In this document: piece by piece, positions 51,280 through 57,697 of the stretch
Numbering within the stretch: the first letter of the stretch is position 1
How the letters are laid out: each line of letters opens with the position of its first letter
Notes under the pieces: model-generated
What the model was told of the DNA's origin: nothing
Databases searched by the model: none
The model's input: only the letters and a program-made list of their open reading frames with translations
Made by a program: the position numbers and the translations under genes
Assembly: GCA_002410325.1 (NCBI GenBank)
Contig: DHRK01000002.1
Coordinates: 1-57,697 of the forward strand
Source: Syntrophomonas sp. UBA5314
GTDB taxonomy: Bacteria; Bacillota; Syntrophomonadia; Syntrophomonadales; Syntrophomonadaceae
Length of the DNA: 57,697 nt
Direction: 5' to 3'

Positions 51280-52554
51280 CTACTTTCCAAGCATTTCTAA
51301 AAAGGCTTCCACCCTGGTTCTCAACTGTTCATAGTCGCTTTCGCTATAATCGGTTTCGATGTGCAGGAAGGGTATCCCGCTGTTTTTCATCTCCTGTTTA
51401 ACCAGGTAGCTCTCACTGGAATAGAGGTTGCAGAACTGCAGACTGACATCAATAACTCCGTCTATCTTATATTCCTGGGCCAGCCGCTTTATGTCTTCAA
51501 TCCGGCCGGGATTGGGCGTGAAGCAGGCGCAGTTGGTCTTCATATAGCGGATGGCCATGGCTCTGACCATCTCTTCCAGGGTCTCTCCTCCCTCATCAAC
51601 CAGGTTTTCGAAGTAGCGGGTTCCGGTGCAGGATTCTTCAACCACTACGGCCGCTCCGCTTGATTCAATAATATGGTGCAGCTTCCAGTTGGGTATGGCC
51701 ATAGGAGTTCCCGAAATCATTATGCGCAGAGCGCCCTTGGGAAACACCCCCTCTTGATTCTTGATGCGCTCCTCCAACTCGTCGCTCAATTGATCGGTCA
51801 TCGTAGCATTGCGGGCCGGATCATCATAGAACGCTATCTGAGTAACCAGCAGGGCATCCTTGCCGCTTATGGGAACCGGATCCGCTTTGCGGGTGGCATA
51901 AAGCCGCTGCAGAGCCTTTCTCTTGTTATTGATCAGCTTGATGCTGTCTTTCAAATCCTGGGGGCTTATTTGGTTTCCCGTACAATCCTCGACCACTTTA
52001 ATGAAGCTCATGATCTCTTCGTAAAAAGCGTCAACATCCTTTTCCCGTTTCATCTGGGGCACGTCGATTACATGCACCGGCACCTCGCCGGATAGGATCT
52101 CCCAGGCTTTTTTCTTTCCGTCGCAGGTGGTCTCTCCCACATACATGTCCGGGATACGGAAAAAAGGACAGGTCCTGTCCAGGCGGGCGCCCACCGAAGC
52201 CTTGATCAAGGGACAGGTATTGGCGGGCAGCACCTTTTCCCCTCCAGCCACCCAGAACTGAGAACCGCCACACAAGCCCGCGGCAATGCCTCCGGCCGCG
52301 AATATAATTTCATCGGGAACATACACGCAAAAGGTTCCAAATACCTTTCCCCCGTTCTTTTGGTGCTCGATCAGCTCAGCCGGTCTGACTCCGTGTATTT
52401 CAGCTACGACAAAATTAAAGAAGTCCATACCTTGCGGGCGGCCTTCCTGTGAAAGGTAAACCTCCCCAAAGGCTTCCGGCAGCGCCTCACACAACAGGTC
52501 ATGCTTTTCCAAATCCATTCCCAGACTTTCCCACATCTCGCGATAATCGGCCAT
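51280..52554 (-). CDS. 2-hydroxyacyl-CoA dehydratase D / double-cubane cluster family protein
   Basis: About 424 residues of the HgdB/FldC/DCCP superfamily. Conserved Cys positions are seen in FGTFCVYVPDEI, AGLCGGSQFW, NTCPLIKASVG, DRTCPFFRIPD, EESCTGTRYFENL and QFCNLYSSESY. Family members reduce difficult substrates with low-potential electrons supplied by an ATP-driven activator. No second dehydratase subunit and no ASKHA activator gene is adjacent, which fits a double-cubane-type protein better than a two-subunit dehydratase. Start at 52554 has GGGAGGAAG upstream; the ATG at 52608 does not. The substrate is unknown. The 270-base region beyond it shows no gene. Confidence 0.85.
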   Translation of the reverse strand: MADYREMWESLGMDLEKHDLLCEALPEAFGEVYLSQEGRPQGMDFFNFVVAEIHGVRPAELIEHQKNGGKVFGTFCVYVPDEIIFAAGGIAAGLCGGSQFWVAGGEKVLPANTCPLIKASVGARLDRTCPFFRIPDMYVGETTCDGKKKAWEILSGEVPVHVIDVPQMKREKDVDAFYEEIMSFIKVVEDCTGNQISPQDLKDSIKLINNKRKALQRLYATRKADPVPISGKDALLVTQIAFYDDPARNATMTDQLSDELEERIKNQEGVFPKGALRIMISGTPMAIPNWKLHHIIESSGAAVVVEESCTGTRYFENLVDEGGETLEEMVRAMAIRYMKTNCACFTPNPGRIEDIKRLAQEYKIDGVIDVSLQFCNLYSSESYLVKQEMKNSGIPFLHIETDYSESDYEQLRTRVEAFLEMLGK

Positions 52555-52879
52555 TATTCTTCCTCCCTTACCGGTGCAATTATGATAAATAGCACCATTA
52601 ACCAACAACCTTAGTGCCTGCCTCGGTTAGTTCCATAAATATATAACTATTTATTATATATTCGCTAACTTATTGGCATATCTATAATTCGCCCGGATGT
52701 GCATCAATTCCTACCGGACAGAGCAGAAAATTCTTTCCACTTCAATCTATTTTCCGGACAAAATTCGCACTGGCCTTTCCCTTTTCCGGTAACATATAGT
52801 AAATTGATTCAAGAACGAGAACTTGGTTTCCGATGAGTTATAATGCAATTAGCTAGTACGAGGAAGGAGAGATGAAGCT

Positions 52880-53083
52880 ATGGAACACAAATGCCCCACA
52901 TGCGGACACAAAATGGCCAAACGCACTACCAACACCGACTTTTTCTCTTCCGTGGCCATCTTTTTCCCCAAAGAGGTGCACCTGGATCAGACCGTAACCT
53001 GGGAATGCCAAAATCCAGAGTGCGAGGACTATAAAATCGAGAAAAGCGTACACGAACTGGTTTCGAAAGAAAAGAAGCATTAG
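52880..53083 (+). CDS. Small zinc-ribbon-like protein
   Basis: 67 residues. Two Cys pairs (HKCPTCGHKM near the start, ECQNPECEDY near residue 45) form a likely zinc ribbon. The remainder is polar and ends in basic KEKKH. AAGGAG lies about ten bases before the ATG. It might bind nucleic acid or protein; no family recognised. It is followed after 83 bases by the DUF3795 gene with its own promoter. Confidence 0.75.
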   Translation: MEHKCPTCGHKMAKRTTNTDFFSSVAIFFPKEVHLDQTVTWECQNPECEDYKIEKSVHELVSKEKKH

Positions 53084-53087
53084 TTTA

Positions 53088-53138
53088 TTGACGAGCATCC
53101 CCCTGTCTGGTATATAATGGTTAAAGAACATATGTTCT
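53088..53138 (+). promoter_or_regulatory. Promoter with LexA-type (SOS) box before the DUF3795 gene
   Basis: TTGACG (53088-53093) is followed 17 bases on by TATATA (53111-53116), or 19 by TATAAT. AGAACATATGTTCT (53125-53138) lies over the predicted start and contains GAAC-N4-GTTC, the core of the Gram-positive LexA/DinR box. The flanking bases are A and T instead of the usual C and G. A repressor there would block transcription until DNA damage. Confidence 0.6.
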
Positions 53139-53166
53139 ATATAATTATATATGGAGGGATGCCGGT

Positions 53167-53451
53167 GTGTTAAGTGCTTGCGGTTTGGTTTGTGATGAAT
53201 GTGAGTTTTTTGGCGAATCATGCGGAGGGTGCCCCGAGGTGAAAGGAAAGCCCTTTTGGGTTAAGGAAATGGAGCTAGAAAGCTGCTCCCTGTACGACTG
53301 CTGTGTGCAGCAAAAGGAGTTCGCCCATTGCGGGCATTGTTCCGCTCTTCCCTGTTCAATGTTTCTGGAGTACAAAGATCCCAACGCCACCGATGAAGAA
53401 CATGCCCGCAGCCTGGAAATCAGAATAGCCCGCTTGCGGGCCGGAGTATGA
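53167..53451 (+). CDS. DUF3795 protein (Cys-rich)
   Basis: 94 residues with the DUF3795 layout: ACGLVCDECEFFGESCGGCP, a variable middle with SCSLYDCCVQQ, then FAHCGHCSALPCSMF and a helical end. The regularly spaced Cys suggest metal or FeS binding. The function is unknown. The start is GTG with GGAGGG upstream. A LexA-type box in its promoter and an AlkD-like gene downstream suggest a link with DNA damage, which is inference. Confidence 0.8.
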   Translation: MLSACGLVCDECEFFGESCGGCPEVKGKPFWVKEMELESCSLYDCCVQQKEFAHCGHCSALPCSMFLEYKDPNATDEEHARSLEIRIARLRAGV

Positions 53452-53459
53452 ACTGCCAA

Positions 53460-53489
53460 TGGGGAACCTTGTGAATTCAAGGCTCCCCA
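53460..53489 (+). terminator. Hairpin after the DUF3795 gene
   Basis: TGGGGA and CCTTG pair with CAAGG and TCCCCA, separated by one A/C mismatch, with a 6-base loop. It begins 9 bases after the stop. There is no T run, so read-through into the AlkD-like gene is possible. The rest of the gap to 53675 shows no supported gene. Confidence 0.5.
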
Positions 53490-53675
53490 TGATTATGCGG
53501 GGGATTATTTCCTCTGCTTTGAACCACTTTTTTCACACCCTGCCAGTTGGAGATTTATCTAAAACGCAAAATTTCCTGGACAAAAACCATGCCGGACCCG
53601 GCCCTTTGGTGTTTTTTGATCACGGGTTCATTATTATATACTTTTATTAACCTGAGTGAGAACGGATGTGAAATT

Positions 53676-54332
53676 GTGCAGTTGGCTGAAGTCGTTGAAG
53701 TTTTTTACCGGAATCGCGATCCGGAGAGGGCCGCCGCCATGGCCGCCTATATGAAAGACCGGTTTCCCTACCTGGGCATCGGCAAACCGGTGCGGGCCAA
53801 ACTCCAGAGCAGTTTTTTCAAGGAATCCCGGCGCTCCCCAACGATTGATTGGGACCTGATCAGCCGTCTCTGGGCCCTCCCGGAACGCGAGTTTCAATAC
53901 CTGGCGCTCGACTATCTGCTGTCCCTGAAGCAGCACCTGGGAATTGACGACCTGGATAAGCTTAAAACGCTGGTGCTCCGCAAGTCCTGGTGGGATACGG
54001 TTGACCTGCTGGCCAGTCATGCAGTCGGCAGCCTCTGCCTGAGGCACCCCTCGCTAATCCGCACCCACATATTGGAGTGGGCCGGCAGTGACAACATCTG
54101 GCTGGCCAGGACAGCAATTCTCTTTCAATTGAAATACAAGGAAATAACTGATACCCAGGTGTTGGAGCAGGTTATTGACCTGAACTTGAACAGCCGGGAA
54201 TTCTTTATCAACAAAGCCATCGGCTGGGCCCTGCGGGAGTACTCCAAAAGCAACCCGGAATGGGTTCGCAATTACCTGGCCGGTCACCGGCTTCAACCCC
54301 TCAGCGTGAGGGAAGCGAGTAAATACCTGTAA
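53676..54332 (+). CDS. AlkD-like DNA alkylation repair protein (HEAT-repeat glycosylase family)
   Basis: About 218 residues, all-helical. It matches the DNA alkylation repair family: MAAYMKDRFPYLGIGKPVRA, EREFQYLALDYLLSLKQH, KSWWDTVDLLASHAVG, SDNIWLARTAILFQLKYKE and REFFINKAIGWALREYSKSN. The Trp-Asp of WWDTVD and the aromatic residues correspond to the base-excision site of AlkD, which removes 3-methyladenine and 7-methylguanine. The open frame goes back to a TTG at 53547, but family similarity begins near LAEVVEVFYRNRDPE, so GTG 53676 is preferred. It follows the DUF3795 gene with its LexA-type box. Confidence 0.87.
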   Translation: MQLAEVVEVFYRNRDPERAAAMAAYMKDRFPYLGIGKPVRAKLQSSFFKESRRSPTIDWDLISRLWALPEREFQYLALDYLLSLKQHLGIDDLDKLKTLVLRKSWWDTVDLLASHAVGSLCLRHPSLIRTHILEWAGSDNIWLARTAILFQLKYKEITDTQVLEQVIDLNLNSREFFINKAIGWALREYSKSNPEWVRNYLAGHRLQPLSVREASKYL

Positions 54333-54455
54333 ATATCCGGCCATATTAGTCCAGATCCCTTAATGAACTCTACAGGTTATAGTTAAATTAGCAGGAAAAA
54401 AATACACCCCCGTCGAATTAAAGAGGCTACTCGGAGCACTGCTTTCACCTGTTAT

Positions 54456-54523
54456 TTGAAGCCGTTTGCAGGCTTCAAACCGGGAGGCGATGGCGTCGCC
54501 GTTCCCAATCAGGTCTTGTGACC
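54456..54523 (+). promoter_or_regulatory. Three-hairpin leader before the stalk-domain gene
   Basis: Stems in succession: TTGAAGCC/GGCTTCAA (54456-54478), GGGA-GGCGA/TCGCC-TCCC (54482-54506) and GGTC/GACC (54512-54523), ending 25 bases before the start codon. This dense folding upstream of a secreted-protein gene suggests a regulatory RNA or an mRNA stabiliser. I do not recognise a known riboswitch class. Confidence 0.4.
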
Positions 54524-54547
54524 AATCATACAAGGAGGTAATGAAAC

Positions 54548-55024
54548 ATGACTTTAAAGAAAGCGTGGATTCCCCGTGTTAGTCTGGCGGTAGTAATGCT
54601 GGTTTTGCTGAGCGCCCTTCCGGCCCAGGCCACCATAATCGACATGTACATCGGCCAGCGCGAGATGTACATAGACACCTATGACACTGTAGCCCTGGAT
54701 GCCGCTCCTTATATAAAGGGCAGCCGCACCATGGTTCCTTTGAGCGCCATCGCCCTGGCGTTTGGAGCCGAGGTTTCCGCCTACCAAACCGAAAGCGGCC
54801 TGCAGGCCCGTATCGGATACCGCAACTGTGATCTTTTCCTGCTCGTAGGTGACCGAGGCGCCCATTTCGTCAACGAATTTGGCAATGATGTCGTGGAGAC
54901 CATGGATGTAGCCCCTGAGATTCGGAACAACCGGATGATGGTTCCTATCGGAGTAATTGCCATGGGATTCGGAGCCAATGTATCTTGGGATCCCTACCTC
55001 CAGCTTATTTCTATCGAAAATTAA
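54548..55024 (+). CDS. Secreted stalk / copper amine oxidase N-terminal-like domain protein
   Basis: 158 residues with a signal peptide (basic MTLKKAWIPR, hydrophobic VSLAVVMLVLLSALP, AQA-T cleavage near residue 28). The mature part is one stalk domain made of two matching halves (KGSRTMVPLSAIALAFGAEV and NNRMMVPIGVIAMGFGANVS). Such domains attach to or decorate the cell surface in clostridia; no enzyme domain follows. AAGGAGG is eight bases before the ATG. A hairpin-rich leader precedes it. Confidence 0.88.
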   Translation: MTLKKAWIPRVSLAVVMLVLLSALPAQATIIDMYIGQREMYIDTYDTVALDAAPYIKGSRTMVPLSAIALAFGAEVSAYQTESGLQARIGYRNCDLFLLVGDRGAHFVNEFGNDVVETMDVAPEIRNNRMMVPIGVIAMGFGANVSWDPYLQLISIEN

Positions 55025-55065
55025 GCGGAAAATAAAATTCTAAGGCAGACCCAAGGAGGCAGGCT

Positions 55066-55524
55066 ATGGACATTGAATACCAGTTAGGCGGCCCCGAATT
55101 ACTGGATAGAACTGCGCTCTTATGGGAGAAATTGCGCGAATTCCACGCCGAGCTAGACCTGCGCTGGGCAGCCCTGACCCGCAGGCGCGTCTGGGAAGAG
55201 CGCCGGGCTGATTTGCTGGCCAAGGCCCAGTCCGGACAAATGCTGGTTGAACTGGCCGTATATCAAGACATACCCATAGCCTACTGCATCGCCACCATTG
55301 ACGGCAAACAAAGGGGCGAGATAGACTCCCTGTATGTAAGCGAAGACTGGCGGGGCCGGGGTATAGGCAGATGCCTGCTGATGAAGTCCCTGGACTGGCT
55401 GAAAAGCGAGGGCACTAGCATCCAACAGCTGGCAGTACGGGAAGGTAATGAAAAAGCGCTGACTTTTTATCAGCGCTGTGGATTTGCACCCTTGATGCGT
55501 ATCCTGGTACACCGTCCCGAGTAA
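55066..55524 (+). CDS. GNAT-family N-acetyltransferase
   Basis: 152 residues with the acetyl-CoA loop WRGRGIGRCLL preceded by the beta-4 strand IDSLYVSED, and the C-terminal motif NEKALTFYQRCGFAPL. It transfers acetyl from acetyl-CoA to an amine; the acceptor is unknown. AGGAGG precedes the ATG, 41 bases after the stalk gene, so the two may be co-transcribed. The 200 bases downstream show no gene. Confidence 0.88.
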   Translation: MDIEYQLGGPELLDRTALLWEKLREFHAELDLRWAALTRRRVWEERRADLLAKAQSGQMLVELAVYQDIPIAYCIATIDGKQRGEIDSLYVSEDWRGRGIGRCLLMKSLDWLKSEGTSIQQLAVREGNEKALTFYQRCGFAPLMRILVHRPE

Positions 55525-55725
55525 AGTTTTTTATCAGTCATATACCTTTCGATAATTGCCGCTGTTCTTAAACATACTGCCATGCACCCATTACAATCAC
55601 GTATTATCCACTCGCTTTGCATTAAATTATGACTTGGAATATTGCTGCTGATTGTTAGAGGCAGGTTTAGTTCCTTCGCCATCAAGGAGTATTTGGAGAA
55701 AGATAATGACAGAAAGTGCCCTTTG

Positions 55726-56202
55726 TCAGGGAATGAAATATTGCAGGCTGGGCTCCATGTCGGGGCCTTCAATATGCAGCATTATATAGCTGGCCATTTT
55801 CCCTCGGCGGGGCCGGGAGGCGCTGCCCGGGTTTAGCATCCACATGCCGGCCACCTGCTCACAGCAGGCAACGTGGGTATGACCAAATATAACGGCATCC
55901 ACGCCCAGTTCCTGACCGCGGTAAAAAAGGGGGTTGAGGCTGCCCTTGACCCCGAACTGGTGGCCGTGAACTATGTAAAAACGCTTTCCGGCCAGTTCAA
56001 TTACCTTTTCCCCGTCCCCGGTGGTCCGGCCGTCGCAATTCCCCAGGACGGCGTCGCTTTTTATGCCCAGATGGTGAGCCAGACGCCGGGAATCGCTCAA
56101 GAAATCGCCGGCAAAAAACAAGTGCTCCGGTTTATCTTTGATTAGCTGCTTTTTAAGGGCCTCGATGCGTCCGTGCGTGTCGGCCGCAACTGCTATTTTC
56201 AT
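55726..56202 (-). CDS. YfcE/MJ0936-type metallophosphoesterase
   Basis: 158 residues with the dinuclear-metal motifs in order: AADTHGR, FAGDFL, GNCDGR, VHGHQFG and GHTHVA. It hydrolyses phosphodiesters or phosphomonoesters; physiological substrate unknown. It is the third gene of rph-rdgB-metallophosphoesterase on the minus strand, an order common in Firmicutes and other bacteria. 33 bases separate it from rdgB. Confidence 0.92.
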   Translation of the reverse strand: MKIAVAADTHGRIEALKKQLIKDKPEHLFFAGDFLSDSRRLAHHLGIKSDAVLGNCDGRTTGDGEKVIELAGKRFYIVHGHQFGVKGSLNPLFYRGQELGVDAVIFGHTHVACCEQVAGMWMLNPGSASRPRRGKMASYIMLHIEGPDMEPSLQYFIP

Positions 56203-56235
56203 CTGCTGCGCCTCCGTTTGACTGCTGAAAGCTCA

Positions 56236-56832
56236 TTAAACAAAACCCCTTATCAGGGGCAAAGCCTTTTTTAGAGCCTGGCCGCGGTGGCTGATCCGGT
56301 TCTTTTCTTCCGCGCCGAGCTCGGCAAAAGTCTGTTGGCAGCCGTCGGGTATAAACAGCGGGTCGTATCCAAAACCGGCCGACCCCTTAGCATCAAGGGT
56401 TATTGAACCGGGGCATTCCCCTTCCACTACCTGAACCTTCCCCTGGGGATCAGCAAGGGCTATTACGCAGACAAACCGGGCCGCCCTCTGGTCCGGGGCA
56501 ATTTCTCTAAGCATAGCCACCAGTTTTTCATTGTTCATCCGGTCATCGGCCCGGGGTCCGGCGAAACGGGCCGAATAGACCCCAGGCTGGCCGTTCAACG
56601 CGTTGACCTCCAACCCCGAGTCATCGGCCAGACAAATATAACCGCTGGCCCGGGCTGTGGATAGCGCCTTCTTTCTGGCGTTTTCGCTAAAGGTGGCTCC
56701 GTCTTCGACCACTTCCGGCAACTCCGGAACATCGTCCAGGGTCAGCACTTCAATGTCCAGCCCCTCCAGCATGGCGGCCAGTTCCTGTTTCTTATGCTGG
56801 TTGCGGGTGGCCAGAAGCAGCTTTTTAGCCAT
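56236..56832 (-). CDS. rdgB: XTP/dITP diphosphatase (RdgB/HAM1)
   Basis: 198 residues. The family motifs are LLLATRNQHKKQEL at the start, ENARKKALSTARASGYICLADDSGLEV in the centre, GVYSARFAG, and GFGYDPLFIPDG with SHRGQALKK at the end. It removes non-canonical purine nucleotides. The start at 56832 gives a standard length and an 8-base overlap with rph; the longer frame to 56925 lies wholly in rph. Confidence 0.95.
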   Translation of the reverse strand: MAKKLLLATRNQHKKQELAAMLEGLDIEVLTLDDVPELPEVVEDGATFSENARKKALSTARASGYICLADDSGLEVNALNGQPGVYSARFAGPRADDRMNNEKLVAMLREIAPDQRAARFVCVIALADPQGKVQVVEGECPGSITLDAKGSAGFGYDPLFIPDGCQQTFAELGAEEKNRISHRGQALKKALPLIRGFV

Positions 56833-57559
56833 GGCCCAAAACCCCTTTAACGGCTTCTTTCTGGAGCTGCACCAGTTCCATAATTCCCTGGCGGGCCATC
56901 CTGATAAGAATGGCGTGTTCCTCATCAGTAAAGGGCCGCCCTTCAGCCGTACCCTGGATTTCTACAAAGCTGCCCCGTCCGGTCATTACCACGTTCATAT
57001 CCACTTCCGCCCGGGAGTCTTCCACGTATTCCAGGTCGAGCAGGGGAACATCGCCGACTATGCCGACGCTGATGGCCGCTACATGGTCTAAAATAGGGAG
57101 TTCGGCTATAGCCCCCCGTTCCCTCAGCTTTTCCAGGGCCAGGTACAGGGCCACAAAGCTTCCGGTAATAGAGGCGGTGCGGGTGCCCCCGTCGGCCTGG
57201 ATGACGTCGCAGTCGATCCATATAGTACGCTCTCCCAGGGCCTTGAAGTCCACCACCGCCCGCAGCGACCTTCCTATAAGACGTTGGATTTCGGAGGTGC
57301 GCCCGCTGATGCGTCCCCGGGCGGCTTCCCGGGAGGTTCTGGTGTTGGTGGATCCGGGCAGCAGTGAATATTCGGCGGTAACCCAGCCGGTGCCGCTCCC
57401 TTTGAGAAAAGGAGGAACCTTTTCTTCCACCATAGCGGTGCAGATAACCCTGGTATCCCCTGCCTCGATCAAAACAGAGCCGTCCGGGTGTTTAATAAAG
57501 CCGGGTATAATCTTAACCGGCCTCATCTGATCGTTTTGCCTGTCATTGGGTCGCGTCAT
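56825..57559 (-). CDS. rph: Ribonuclease PH
   Basis: 244 residues of the phosphorolytic RNase PH fold that trims tRNA 3' ends. Motifs include GDTRVICTAMVEEKVPPFLK, GWVTAEYSLLPGSTNTR, RISGRTSEIQRLIGRSLR, and the metal/phosphate region DCDVIQADGGTRTASITG. The start is the ATG of MTRPNDRQ with AGGAGG nearby upstream. It overlaps rdgB and heads the three-gene set. The 138 bases to the right edge show no gene. Confidence 0.95.
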   Translation of the reverse strand: MTRPNDRQNDQMRPVKIIPGFIKHPDGSVLIEAGDTRVICTAMVEEKVPPFLKGSGTGWVTAEYSLLPGSTNTRTSREAARGRISGRTSEIQRLIGRSLRAVVDFKALGERTIWIDCDVIQADGGTRTASITGSFVALYLALEKLRERGAIAELPILDHVAAISVGIVGDVPLLDLEYVEDSRAEVDMNVVMTGRGSFVEIQGTAEGRPFTDEEHAILIRMARQGIMELVQLQKEAVKGVLGHG

Positions 57560-57697
57560 AAAGCGCCTCCTTTATATATTTACTACTTTTAATAAAGATT
57601 GTTCCCATTAGTCTGCAACATCTAAAAGCCCATGCTTATCTGGCTGTCCCGCTCATTTCCCGCCCTAGTACAATGTTCCGTATATTGTGTTCATAAG

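Noticed and set aside
53459..53650. 63-codon open frame between the DUF3795 and AlkD-like genes
   Set aside because: It begins inside the hairpin at 53460, lacks a ribosome site and resembles no family.
56910..57530. 206-codon plus-strand open frame opposite rph
   Set aside because: The minus-strand frame encodes a clear RNase PH with all motifs; the plus frame is a composition artefact.
1..57697. CRISPR arrays, tRNA or rRNA genes, phage or conjugation modules
   Set aside because: No regularly spaced direct repeats, cloverleaf sequences, rRNA segments, integrases or relaxases were seen on reading both strands.

Overview
The window reads as chromosome of a moderate-GC, Gram-positive anaerobe of the Syntrophomonas type (Clostridia, butyrate-oxidising syntrophs). 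The evidence is a complete five-gene set for interconverting C4 acyl-CoAs and acetyl-CoA, a 4-hydroxybutyryl-CoA dehydratase operon, three sigma54 activators with matching -24/-12 promoters, a double-cubane/2-hydroxyacyl-CoA-dehydratase-type protein, strong AGGAGG ribosome sites with frequent TTG/GTG starts, and many c-di-GMP and PAS proteins. This assignment is inference from gene content; no rRNA is present. I saw no tRNA, CRISPR array, phage or complete insertion sequence.

Layout. 1-1.3 kb: end of an ABC exporter whose permease is frameshifted. 1.5-5.8 kb: secreted M3 peptidase, then a truncated PAS gene and its intact PAS-GGDEF paralog facing away from each other, with a REPIN-like palindrome at the truncation point. 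6.1-16.6 kb: the most unusual region, two convergent operons that join a STAS/anti-sigma/PP2C partner-switching set to an amino-acid-type ABC transporter. It holds two substrate-binding-protein/permease fusions whose binding lobes are in permuted order, a transporter ATPase carrying a degenerate anti-sigma-type tail, RsbV-, RsbW- and RsbU-like proteins, a GNAT protein, and a STAS-kinase-like fusion. 17-25.8 kb: chemosensory operon cheY-cheA-cheW-mcp-cheR and a PAS/GGDEF/HD-GYP protein. 25.8-30.3 kb: hydrolase, pseudouridine synthase, ABC-F protein with a leader, and a DUF2889 protein.

30.4-48.3 kb is carbon metabolism. Minus-strand genes for CoA-transferase, 3-hydroxybutyryl-CoA dehydrogenase, crotonase, thiolase and acyl-CoA dehydrogenase follow a sigma54 promoter. 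Two paralogous PAS-AAA-Fis activators lie upstream, and the first has its own sigma54 promoter. A second minus-strand operon (4-hydroxybutyryl-CoA dehydratase, two-subunit CoA-transferase, crotonase homologue) has a near-identical sigma54 promoter and faces a divergent AcoR-like activator, which is followed by an HTH plus periplasmic-binding-like regulator. Together they suggest 4-hydroxybutyrate (or a relative) is activated, dehydrated to crotonyl-CoA and passed to the first pathway.

48.5-57.7 kb is mixed: HMA-like small protein, TipA-like MerR regulator with a 19-bp-spacer promoter, membrane protein, DUF3343 plus double-cubane-type protein, a DUF3795 gene behind a LexA-type box followed by an AlkD-like gene, a stalk-domain secreted protein with a hairpin-rich leader, a GNAT protein, and the housekeeping set rph-rdgB-metallophosphoesterase at the right edge.
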